Assembly: GCA_008360975.2 (NCBI GenBank)
Contig: CM039192.1
Span: 9,640,194 to 9,704,193 of the forward strand
Origin: Lichenostomus cassidix
Taxonomy: Eukaryota > Chordata > Aves > Passeriformes > Meliphagidae
Length of the DNA stretch: 64,000 nt
Reading direction: 5' to 3'
Below, one piece after another: positions 47,001 through 59,080 of the stretch (the stretch's first letter is position 1; each line of letters starts with the position of its first letter). A program made the position numbers and the translations under genes. A model generated the notes under the pieces. It was given only the letters and a program-made list of their open reading frames with translations. It searched no databases and was not told where the DNA came from.

Positions 47001-47640
47001 TTAATTTAACGTCATCTTAGGTAGAGCTTGTCATTTTTGTTCTGTGGCAGTGAATGACAGTTTTATTCCATTACCTAGTCTGCTTGCTGTAATTTCCAGG
47101 GTTTATTTCTAAATTAGCATGATGTCTACATGCAACTGTGCCTTCTCTTCCAAGAAGTTGGTGTTCTTCACAACTACTGTGTGCTATTAAACATGAATAT
47201 CAGAATTGCTTCCTTATTTACTTTCATTTGTAATTTACAAAACTTCAGGTTTTTTTGTAGGACATTAGAAACACAGAGATCTTATAACTTGTTCCAAACC
47301 CAGAAAATACTTAACCCAAGACAGTCCCACCCCATCAATCAGTTGGTCTTAAGCCTCTTCATTAGTTAAGGTCTGAGTAAAGAAAGGGCTCAGCTGGGCT
47401 CCCCCTCCAAATCCTGTCTGAATTAACTCCTTTTTGATTTGTAGAAATGAGTGCAGAACAGGACCCTCTGGGTAGCTCACTGAGCACTCTCCTGCCAGTC
47501 TCGTTCAGGTAATTCAGGTTTTTCTCTGGTCTTCCAGCAGTATTTCAGGCTGTGCTGGGGGCTGGGGGGCATTGGGGAGGAGCAGCCCCAGCAATGGGCC
47601 ATCTGCAGCCCTCTACTCTGGGGAAGCTGGGACCACTTGC
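44050..47640. other. Intergenic, no gene recognised
   Basis: Non-coding DNA upstream of IRX6 with no supported gene. Includes a 22-base T run at 46840-46861. Frames of 60-105 codons lack domains. Confidence 0.5.
46840..46861. repeat. Poly-T run (22)
   Basis: Twenty-two consecutive T. No element body, target duplication or polyadenylation signal pattern was recognised around it. Confidence 0.95.
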
Positions 47641-48370
47641 AATTTCACACACAAGCAGCACTAATCTACAATAAATCTTATGAAATCAATACAAATATGG
47701 AAAGTATATCATTTTTAAAGAAAAAACACATGAGATGGCCATTAAGGGCACAGCCATTCTAATACCTGTGTCTGGTTGAAACTGCAATTAAAAACATTCC
47801 AATAATAAATCTACTTTCAGTCTCGTTTAATGCTTTTAACTTGCTTGAAAGTTCAAGCTGGTATCCCAAAAATGTGCCAGGACTTTCACAATGTATTTTA
47901 TAGACTCATAAATAAATATGGCAATTAATCTAAGCTATATTTCTTTCATATTTGATGACAATTTATTATGACACTCACTCATTCAGTGCACAAAAACTCT
48001 AATGCACTTAAAATCGGATTTCAAACCAAACGTTTTATGGGAAAATATAGTATTGATCATCCATTTAGAGATATCATGTGATGATTCATAACCTGCTATA
48101 AAAAAGGATCTTACGGGGACATGCAGAATGAGTTTTGTGGACCATTCTCACCACAAAATCCAACGTACAAGATCTGTCGTTCTCAGTGAGGTTTTATACT
48201 TCTGTTTGGAGTCTTTGCCTGTAATGTTTTGGTGGTTTATGACAGATAGCAGCTTTAAGATAAAACATTTTTCATATCTAAGCTAAATTAAATGAACAGA
48301 GTCTAATTTGTTAAAAGTATATTGTTATATGCACTTTTATACTGTCCATTTACACAAATTTGTGCACAAA
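47640..48370. promoter_or_regulatory. Candidate conserved non-coding element
   Basis: Long AT-rich, repeat-free block with closely packed factor-type words: CATTCCAATAATAAATC, AAATATGGCAATTAATC, TTTATTATGACA, and an inverted RUNX-like pair TGTGG...CCACA at about 48136-48156. Surviving CpGs (AAAATCGGATTT, CCAACGTACAAG, GATCTGTCGTTC) suggest constraint. No coding frame; conservation not tested. Confidence 0.35.
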
Positions 48371-48379
48371 ATTTGTTCC

Positions 48380-51300
48380 TTTCAAGGATAATTTCCGCAA
48401 TTTTGGTTATGTAAATTGGGCTGTTTGTGCAATACACATTTGCTGCTGTGTCCTTTGATAAAACGTGACCCAGGAGTCCCATGGCTCCACATGCTGCTCA
48501 CTGCTGGTGTGTGATACACCCTGTGCAGCTCCCAGAGCTGCACTGGCTTGGGCTCTGACATGCCAGCAGCAGAGATCAGCTGTCCCAGCCCTGTGGGGCA
48601 TTGCTGGAACTGTTTCCAAAGCTGAAAAGCTCTAGAAGATACATCCTGAAAATGCAGGCTCCTGGGGTGATTGGTGTGAGCTTGGGATCTGGTGCGGAAG
48701 GAAGGAAGGGCTTGCAGCATGCTGTGTGCTGTGTGTGAGTTCACACCCACGCTGCCCAGGACAGGCTTTTCCAGTCTTTCAGCATCAACCTGCAGACACT
48801 TTTCCCTGGAATTGCAGGTTTGGTTTGCCCTGTGTGTGGATCAGCCTTTGGAGCCTGTCTGGGGTCGTGCAGCCACACGGGCAATGAGCATCATTTCTGT
48901 GCAGAGGGAGAAGGGATCAGAAATGGCAAATGTCTTTTTCTGGCTTGGTAAATAATTAGTGGCTGCATTAGTGCACTTGACCTGTTCTTCCTTGCTCCCT
49001 GCTGCCTGCCCACTGCCCGTGGGGTGGCTCTGGGCTCTGGGTGGTTCAGGGCCACAGTGGGGTGAGCAGGGCAGCCCCTGCTGCTTCCCAGCCTCACTGG
49101 GAACAGATGTTCTGCAAGTAGCCATTTCTCATCTTATTCTCTGAGATTTTTAATATAATAATGTCTTTCAGTTTGACCAGCTCATAGTTCTTGCCAGCCT
49201 AACTATTTTCTGGATATCTTTCCTTAATGCCATAGGTTTTGAGTGGTGGCACCAATGCTTGGAGAGACAGCAGAAGGAAATAAGTAGTGAAGGCTAAAGC
49301 ACGTGGTTAAAGAAGAGTCTCATTTATAAATCAATTTTAATAACATATTTAAAAGCGCTCACATTTGCCTTTAATGTGTTTCCATTTCCCCCTTGGTCAT
49401 TAATATTTAAAATATTTTTCTTTACTGATCTTTTTTCCTATTGTGTCCTTTCTAACTTCCCTTTCTCTCTTTAATCTGTAATGAGTGAGTTTTTGAGAAA
49501 TGCATAATCCATGAGAAATCCAGATAATTTGATATAGGAAAAACCTTCAATTCCTTGAAAGAAATTTCAGAGGAGTTGAGTAATTGTTTAAAAGTTATTC
49601 CAAACAGTTTAACTCATAAAAGGGTAAAAGTTTTCACTGATAGACACAATGAGAAGGTGCTGTTATTTCTACTATGAAATAATAATCAGCAACGAACTTT
49701 AAAAAAAAAAAAAGATAACAATTTTTTTTTTCTTTTTTAAGTTAACACCAAACTGCAGATAACATTTTTCAGTTTTGGGGTTGACTTCATTCTATGAGTG
49801 ATTTAAGGGCACTTTTGAAAATGGAATTTGGGTTCCATGTTTGTACCCGTCTTTCAGGCACAGACTGTCACCTCAAATGTCCTTTAAAAGAAAAGGACTG
49901 AAGGAGGAGGGTCAGTGACTGGTATTCTAGCTGGGTAAAACCTCAGACATATACTTTGAAGGATTCATCCCATATTATAAAGAAAGTGGATTTTATGCAA
50001 TGTGGGTGATTGCAGCCACAGGTGGGCCTGAGTGCCAGCCCTGCTTCCCCACAGTTTAACTGGAGCTTGCCCAGGGTGAGAATCTTTGCAGCTGCTGTGA
50101 GGTTCTGAGGTGGATTTGTTACACCTGGAGCAGAAGGGAGGGGCTGGGCTGTGGTTTGGATGAAGAGTGGCTGGAAGCAGCAGCATGAGGCATGTGGCTG
50201 CAGGACTGGGACTGCCTGAGGTGGGTGACAAGTGTGGTTGTGTCCCCACTGTGCTCATGTCTTCTAGCTGCACTTGTGCTGGTCTGGGGAATGTCCTGGG
50301 AGAAGCAGTGCTTCCCAAGGGCTTTCCTGGCCCTGGGGGCAGAGGGGTGGGCAAAGGGGCTGCAGAGAGGGGAGAGGGTTTCCTGGGGCTGAAGCACAGC
50401 TCAGTAGAAGAGGCTGGAGATACCTCTGTCCTTGGTCCAGGCACACAGCAGCATGGAGCTGGAGTAGCATTTCATCTTGAAGGAGACACAGGAGCTAAAT
50501 TTAATGTGTTGTAAATTCTCTAGAGACAATGGGGAAACCTCCAGAAAATGATTCATTTATATATCATGGGGAGGCTCTATGGACAATGAAATGACATGCT
50601 TTTTTGTGGAACAGAATAATGACTGCTCATCAGAGCTACTGGAAAGGATTTTAGACACTTAACAACATTGGTTTGATTTTTTAATTTTAATTTTATTACT
50701 TTAGTCTTTAATTTACTGTGCCTAGGAAGAGCTTATCCTCTTCTTGGCTTGTGCTGGGTTTTACGTTTTTATATATATACATACATGGATATTATTCTCA
50801 GTCAATTATTCATCTATGAATTCTTCATGATTTGTAAATGGGCAATGAAGCAAAGAATACTAAAATGTAACAAAGATGGAATGGGGATCTGCAATGTTTA
50901 TTATTTTCAAGGAAGAGTTAAATATGAAAATGATGCTGTGTGATGTTTGAATATCTACCCAGGCAGTGCTACAGCTACCAGGGCTATTTTGTATTTTGCT
51001 TTACCTTTCCATCTTTGTAAAGTTTGTAGTGGTGTTTGAGTGGATGGGTTTAGCACCAAAGATCTGTGCTGGTTGTAGTGGTGGAGGAGATATTTGTACA
51101 CCTTTCTCTGGCTGCTGTTGAGAGTGAAAGGTGAATTAGTTGTACCAACTACTGCTGCAGTGAGTGGTGGGTCTGCCTGGACACCTTGCTGGGGGCAGTG
51201 GGGGTGACCCTGGGAGGTGCTGCTTCTCCAAAGTTTTGATTGCACATCACAGCACAGTCTCTCAAAGGCTGAACCCTAAAAGATGGACAAACACTTGTTC

Positions 51301-54300
51301 CTCTGCTGGGTTTGTTCCTCATGCATCAGCTCCCAGTGCCTCTTTGATTATGCAGAGCTAGCAAAAGCCTGAGCAAATGTGCAGTGGGCAGTCAGCAGTG
51401 TTGGAACAGCCTTATTATGAAGTTCTTCCCTGCCTTGCTTGTGCTTGTCGTTGCTTTCTGTGTCTTTTATCACTCAATAAAAATATTGCCCTGTAGATTG
51501 TTTTACCTGTACTGTTCTGTTGAGCCTAAGTATTTATGCAGCCTCCTTCAAGCTTGTTATGGGGTTTGACTCTGGAAATAACTGATTGCCTCCCTTGTGT
51601 GCTGGGCTGGGTGGAGATGGAGCAGGCAGGGCTGCACAGTGGCCTGCAAAGGGCCTTGGGTATTGCAGCTGTGGGCACAGGTGGGAAACAGCCTCATTCC
51701 ATCTGGCCAGGTGGCTCCTGTTTGCAGACAATTCTTGCGCAGGGCTGTGTGTGTTGCTCTCCCAGGATCCAGTTTGGGGCTGGGTAGCACCATGACTGCA
51801 GTGGCTGCATTTTGTCATGTCTGTGCTCTTGGCTTGAGCATAGGTACGAAATCAGCCCTGGGCAGTAGCAAGTGAAGTTAAACCTGTGACAAAAACAATA
51901 TAAAGAAAACAATTTGAATAATGTTTTGTTTAGCGAGTGTTGGATCAATTCCTTTATGAATGGCTAAATGCCACATATAGACTGTACACAATCAGTTGCT
52001 GGTGTTAATAGATATATGTGCAGAAGCAGTATTCAAAGCTAGCAAAATCCCGTGTTGTTTGTAGACATTGATTGAACTCCATGGGGAATGGTTCAAACTG
52101 GTGTGGGAAGAATGTTCTTGCTCTGCCCAAGGATGTTTTTTTTTTTAAAGATAGCATCAGTGTAGTCTGTACTGGTACTCCTTTTTTGCCATTAATTTGC
52201 CCCATATTTGTCTTTTGAGCCTACCCTGCGGCAAAGTGATGAAGTGCAGCTGTTTTATTGGAGCTTAGAGAACGAGGAGTAACAGTGAGACAACTGGCAG
52301 AACTTTGACATCAAAGAAATGCAGAAAACTTGAACCCCAGAAAACTTAAACCCAGTATCCTTCATATGCCAGATCTGTTCATTAATGCCCAGTGTTAACC
52401 TAGTGTGTTCCTGGAGCTGCAGCAGTGGCAATCCCTTGGCTCTGCCGTGGGTGGGGAGCAGCAGGCTCAGGGCTCTATGCAGGGAACAGCACAGCTGACT
52501 GTGGTTTGGAGCACTGAGGAGCATTGTTAGGTCAATTTAAGACCAGAGCTTTCAAGTCAGTGTAATTATGCAGGTGTTGCCCTTGCTATTAGCACTTTTG
52601 CCCTGATAGCTTTAGTGTATATTTTACAAATGAAGTTACTGTCAGGGTTCATTATGCTGTTTACTGACCCATTGCTTTGGAGGTGCTGTTGCTGCCACTG
52701 AGGTGTGTGTGCTTTGCCCCATGCTGAGTGACACAGCCCAGCAGAGACCCATCTCTACTGCTTTTTGTTGTGATGACTTCGAAGAGATCTCTTGGTGTTT
52801 GATACAAGTTGTGTCTGCCCCCAAATATTTCTTTTTCTTGTCTCTCGAGTGCTTCCTTGCAAGTGTTATCTGCTCTCACTAAACTCCAGTCAGCCTAGTT
52901 TGTTTTCAGAGCCTTCAAGAAAGGTGTTGGTACATTTAATTATTAAACTAGAAAACAAGGAGTGTTTTGAGACAGGTAGAGGAGAGCAGAGCAGGTGACT
53001 GGGACTCACTGGTTTAGTGTTAGCCTAAAACTGCTTCTGTTAATTGAAAGCTTTACCATTAACTCAGGGCTGGAGTGTGGGCTATTAAACAGAGCTGGTA
53101 AAATCTCTGGGGTTCTCAGGCAGTGCAGTGAAAGAGCTCTCTTGGAGAAAGACCAACAAAAGTGACCCAAATGTCATTCCTTGCCTGATGAGAATTATTA
53201 ATATGTAACAAAAATAAAAATACTTGACAGTATTGGCTTCTGCCTTCCCGGGGCTGGCTGCTCTCTGCTGGGTGGGTCTGGGTGATGCGCTCTTCACAGC
53301 GAGTTTCTTTCCTCGCTTTGGGCCTTTGCTCTTTTCAGCTTGCTTAGTAGAATTGAACATATTTCTGCTGACACTGGTAGTAGTGTAAGAAGGGTCAAGC
53401 TTTAGGTGTGGTGGGTGAGTTTGGCACAGCAGAACATGTCCAGGGCTGCAGTGCCCTCACTGAGGCTGTCTCTAGAGGTCTTTTCCTGTTAAAGATTCTG
53501 GTTCAAGAATTGCAATTTTAATTTTAATCTTGTAACCCTCTCTGTGTGTACTTGACATTGGCTGGACTTGGGTTTGCTCACTATTGAGCTTAAACAAGAG
53601 CTAATCTGTTTAAATGCGTCTGCAGTTGTTTTTTGCATCAGTTCAGTGAGATCAATTTAAAATTGAATTCCTAAAGCTATTGCAGGGCTTCGCATATTGA
53701 CAGGTCAAAGAATTATTGAACACCAACTTAGTACCAATGCTTAGTAACTGTTTACATCACAATGTCTTCATGGCTATGTCAGTGCCTGAGGACTTCAGGA
53801 GCCCTCCTTTGAGTTTGTAAATCATAAGGGAGAAATAAATAAAAGCACAGAGTGATGTGAGTAGAAATCCCTTTCATGAATCCAGGCCATTGTTGAAAGC
53901 ACATCAAGCTGTTGGTAGATAAATATTTTTCTGGAGTCAAGAACAGAGAAGCATGTGACATTTCAATTACCACTGTTCATATTTAAATGTAAATAAGTGG
54001 CTTCTTTACTCTATAATTCAACAAACCTTATAATTATGATCTTATGATATTTTCATAGCACTTGCAGAAACATATGGCACTTCAATAAGCAAACAAGGCA
54101 AGAAATGGAATTAAGGATTTCTATGATGTTTGTGTCTTTGTGGCTGTGTTTTAACCTCTTTGTTTTAAATACCTCATTTCTTAATTTAGCAGTTTATATA
54201 ATAGGAATAAATTTACATGAAACAAAACTGAGCCTTGTGGTTAGGTTCCTACTTACGTCCTTAATCTGATGTAGGAGTTTTCTGCTGAAAAAAACCCCAC

Positions 54301-57300
54301 AACTCCCAAGCAGCTCAATAGTGGTTAGAAGTATTGCCAAAGCTAAATGATCATTAAGGACTGCATGGGTCAGTGCCTTATTAGTGTAAATTATTTTAGC
54401 TCCTGCAAATGCTTCTGTTCAGAACACTATGCTGATCGAGTTTCAGGCTATGGTCTGTGCAAAGGCTATAAAATATTGATTTGACTTGTAATGTTTCTTG
54501 ATATCTATGACTCAATTCACAAGACTTGTGCAATATCAAGGCTTGAACTGGAGGGATCACTCAGCCTTGACCTGATTCAGTAAAATGTCCCTTAACTGAA
54601 TTTTAATAATAATATACAGTAAGGCACTTAGCAGCTCTTGAGCTTACTGATCAATATGGAAAGTGTAGTAATATTATACCAAAAGACTTTGTTTATAATC
54701 TCCATCCCCAGCCTGTGACCCCTGTGCTGCTTTGTGTACAAGTTATTGTTTTCAATATACCAAAGGACAGAGAAGGGAAATGAAGCTGTGAACTCCTGAG
54801 GCACAAGCTGTGTTGCAGTGAATGTCTGCAGAGCACCATGGCATTTTCTGCTGGCATCCCAGGAAGGCACCATTGGATCTGCTGGAGATGGCCATGGCTT
54901 GGAATGACCTTGGAGTGTGTGTGGTGTTCATTGCCTGTGTCACTGTGTGCAGCCCTTGCTTTAGTGGGGGAATGCCAGAATCAGCTGGAAGGTAGTGGAA
55001 AGTGAGGTGGGACTGAAAATCCACAGTGCAGTTTGTAGAGGTGGCTGCTGATTTTTTTGCCAGGTGAAAGCATCAGAAATGGCTTACTCTGTGCTGAAAT
55101 GCCCATAGTGGATCTCAGAAAAATAGGTGTTAGCTTATGCAGCAGCAGCAATGTAGGAATCTCATCCTGCTTGCAACATTTCCCCCTCACATTTAAAGAA
55201 ATTGTGTGTTTTCCTTAAACATTGCTGGGTGATATTCCAAAAGAGCAGGGCTGGGGGAGGGTGTGCTGCCTTGGTCACTAGAGTGGGATTTCAGGCTTCT
55301 GAGACACCTGAGGAGGCTTGTTTTTCTGACCCCAGAAGTACTTCTCGAGTTTTCAGGTTTCTTAAATCTGCCCAATTTGGTTGCTGATGAGCAAAGAAAT
55401 GGTAATTCAACTCAGTTGTGATTTAAATAAATAAAAAGACAGGGAAGAAATCAAACTGTACCTTAAAAGGGAGTGCAACTACAATGAGATGTATATCACA
55501 CAGTCTAAGTGATTGGGATGGTATAATAAAATATTCACAGAGCCTCTTGAAGTACATGTTCTATAATATACATTTTAAAATAATGTTGGATGTTATTGGC
55601 TGAAAGCAATTTATCATTCACAGTGAATTTTAGATGTAGGTAGGCTCTTACACTGAGCTAATACTCAGCTTATTCCTTTTATACTCCATGTTTTGTAATA
55701 TTCTCCAGAATTAAATTAACATTGCTATTTGAGACTTTGAAGCCAATTCATGTCTATGTGGCTCTTGATCTTTGTTTTTTGTTTGCTGGGGGAGGGTGGT
55801 GGGATGAGAGCCGAGGCTCTGAATGGGTCATTCCCTGCAAAGCACAGCACTCTGTTATTCTGCAGCAGCGGCTCAAGGAAACTGGCTTTGCAGTTGCTGC
55901 TGTTCGTGTCAAGGCAAGTGTTGTACACAATATATGAAGTGTAGTGTGAATAATTTAACTAGCTTTTGAACATGGAAATAGCAACATGATAAAGTAGCAA
56001 AACATAACAGGTTTCCAGCCAAACACGTCACTGATTAGTTAGCCTAGCTAAAACAAACAGATTTTTTTTTCCTCAAGTGAAACTTATTTAAATGCAAGGG
56101 AAAGGCTTCAGAAAGCCTTTTTTTGCAGATTAACAGCACCCTGGTTATTTGCAGCTGCACTAACTTCTCGATGGACAGCTGAGCTGGGGCTGTGCCCGTG
56201 GGTTGCAGTTGTGTGTGTGAGGAGGGAGGGCTGCTGGCATCTCTGGCAACATCCGTTTGACCAAGGTGTGATATTTCAGCATGGTGATTGCATGAATCAG
56301 GGGTCTTTCAGATGGAATTGTCACACTGACCTCAAGGCACTCCAGATCTGCTCATTAATCTGCAAAATTTAAGGATAGTATTTTATCCCAAAATATACAG
56401 AAGCAATTTTATATCTTTGCCAACTCATCTTGCTCCAGATGAATGAGTTGTTTGTGCTATAGGCTCTCTGTAGTCTATACTTCTATTTCCAATAGCATCC
56501 AGACAGTCAAAATTTTGAAGTCACGGTGCTGTCAGAACAATTATTTTCTTAAATTAAAACCTAGTTTCTGACTAAACCTGCAAGGCTGCCACTTGTGTGA
56601 GTTTGTGCCTGCCTGGGGAGGCTGGTGGCAGCACGTGTGCAGAAATGCTGAGCTCCTTTTCTGAGCCAGACAGGCAAGGGGCAGCCCTTGCAGAGTGAGG
56701 CTCTACTGAAGAGCTCTTGCTTGAATTGTTGTGTATTATCCTAAAAAAGCCTTAGGCACAAGATGATCTCTTCTTGCACATCTTATTTTAGGCATCAGCA
56801 GCAGCATGTACGGAAGGCAAATTTACTATTGGAACTATCAATAAAACATAGTTTGTCTGTTAAATTAGTAATTGTGAAAAAAGCTCCCAAGGTTTTTATC
56901 CCCCCTTTTATTCTCTTTTAATTATTACAAAGCCATTTTTAAATCTTGCTGTAGGTGGAAATGTGCCCTCGTAAGACTTGTCGATGCTTAAAAATCTGCA
57001 GGGTACCTGGGGGCCTTATTGTTGGCCAGTGGTGTCAAGGGAGGTCTGAACTAAAACCTAATAATGATTAAGTTAAATGGCTTCAAGTACTATTTTGGGC
57101 TTGTTCAGTGGCAGATGCCCTTTGGGGAGGAGGAAGCCAGCTGAGGAGCAATGAGGGTCGGGAGGCACAAAAGTGGGAAGTGAGGATGTTTTCATCTCAT
57201 TTTTGTTCACTGTTGTGATGATAGAAGCGGGGGCAGCTTTATGCTGTGCTGGCTTATGCAATTCTGTGATTTAAGGCTGAAACTCCTTTATTATGAAGCT

Positions 57301-58430
57301 CATTTTCAATGTGATTTCTTCTCTTTTTTCTTTGGGGAAAAAGATGTCATAACATTTTTTTATTTTTTCCTTTTGAAACAGCATTTTCTGGCACATTGGT
57401 TAAGAATTGGGGAGAGTTTTAAAAATGATGATACTTTAAAAATGTTTTCTGATTTTTCTTTTTCTTTTTGAAGTTTATTTTAATATGCTGGGCTTATTTT
57501 TAACTCTTGGAAAGCTTAGCCTAGAGACTTGATTTGTTTTGTTTGGCTCAGCTTACTGAGAATAAGGATGTCTGGGTGTACTTTGGAGGGAAATATGAGA
57601 ATTAAAGACCTGTTTTGGTGTGTAAAAATTATTGTTTGTAATTTAAATGGTTAGAAATGGAAATAGGGTTGTTTCTGGCTCAGTTTGCTGGAGAAAAATG
57701 AGCTGAGGGAAAAGGAAGTGTGCAGGAGAGGCACCTGGGAAGGAAAATGAGGCATGCAAGGGCTGTAGAAGGTGATTCAGGAATGGCATCATTGAAACAT
57801 ATAGGATGTTGCAGTTAGACTACCATAAGCCTTTTGAGGGAAGCATAACTTCTCATTAATAGGTATTTTTGCATGACTGGAGGAGTAAAAGTATGTTATT
57901 CCATGATAATTCAAGTCTAATCAGACACATATCTTGAGTAGCAGGTGTATGTGTTGCAGATGCATCTTTCTCATGTTGTTCTGTCATACAATGTATTGGA
58001 AACACTGAGGAGAGAATGACTCTTGGATTAGGGATTAGTGATTTCTTCACTCTTCACACTGCCATAAGTGCTGGGAAAGGATTGTGGTTTTAGGGGAGTT
58101 TAAAGTTACTGAGAGACAAGTGACTGTTGAAACTACCAAAGGGACGCAGAGTGACCCCAATAAAAGGGAGTTGATCCTTCAGTTTGCAGTTCCCCCATGT
58201 ACCACCTGCCCCAAGTTAGGCTCAGACAGACCTTGGCTCATTGGCTGCACTGTTTGCAGCAGCTTTCAGTGGTGATGAGAGTGAGCAGCTCACCAGGTAC
58301 TCAGGAGAAGCTCATCCACCTTTTGCCTCACCAGCATGAGCTTGTTCTAACTAGTCCCACAGGACTCAGCCAATATTGGGTTGACTTTCTGCTACAGAGG
58401 AAACTTCAGGCTTCATATTGATTTGGCCCA
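48380..58430. other. Intergenic, no gene recognised
   Basis: Non-coding DNA. Contains an A/T hairpin (49695-49743) and AT-rich patches near 49320-49720, 54000-54640 and 55400-55700 that could be regulatory. GC-richer stretches near 50000-50480 and 51550-51850 give frames of up to 159 codons (minus, 49965-50444) that overlap open frames on the opposite strand and show no domain. Confidence 0.5.
49695..49743. repeat. A/T-rich inverted repeat
   Basis: AACTTT followed by 13 A, an 8-base spacer, then a T tract interrupted by one C and ending AAGTT. The two arms fold back as an imperfect hairpin. Simple-sequence origin is likely. Confidence 0.7.
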
Positions 58431-59080
58431 ATATATTATAGGTGTATTTATTTGCCAGCAAAGACATACAGAAGTACTAGTGCTCTGTTTTAATACAAAC
58501 TCAGCTGTTTGCTGATCAGCAATGACTATTTAAATTGACCAATCTACCTCACCCTGGCTGGAGATCAAGGGATCAGCACTTAATTTCATTCCTTGAATAA
58601 AGATTTATATATATATATATATTTTTATATATATCTCCACATGGAAATATCAGAACATGAAAGGTTAAATCAATATGGAGTTTTACATTGCTTAAAGGGC
58701 ATTTGCATCAAAGCAGCCATGAATGCAATTCACTTGTTTAATGAATTTTTTATGCTTATTTAATGAATTTCACAAAGGTGTTTTTCATAAAATGGATAAG
58801 GACTTCCAGTTTTATGAAATAATAAAAATGGAACTGAAGTTATGAAATGAGCAATCTCATTAGTTAGGCATGATATATTCATATGAAAGTGTACATGTTT
58901 CTGAATTATTGCAAGCAGCTCTATTGCTTGAACTGTAACTCGTTATAATAGTATTGCAAATATGCCTTTAGTTAAGTTATCAAAAAGGGACAGGAAGAAA
59001 TTAGATTTTGATTGTTAATAATGATTTAATTAATACTTATTGTATTTAGCATACTGTGAATGTGTCTTTCTTTTGAAAAA
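58430..59080. promoter_or_regulatory. Candidate conserved AT-rich element
   Basis: Very AT-rich sequence with repeated TTTAATGAATTT words (58737-58748 and 58759-58770), TTAATAATGATTTAATTAAT near 59015, and a TA microsatellite at 58606-58621. Homeodomain-type content is high but so is the AT content, so the call is weak. Confidence 0.25.
58606..58621. repeat. (TA)8 microsatellite
   Basis: About eight TA units, then TTTTTATATATAT. Confidence 0.9.

Noticed and set aside
57240..57275. ATTCTGTGAT word as a CR1 3' terminus
   Set aside because: Only one copy of the terminal octamer-like word and no CR1 body upstream.
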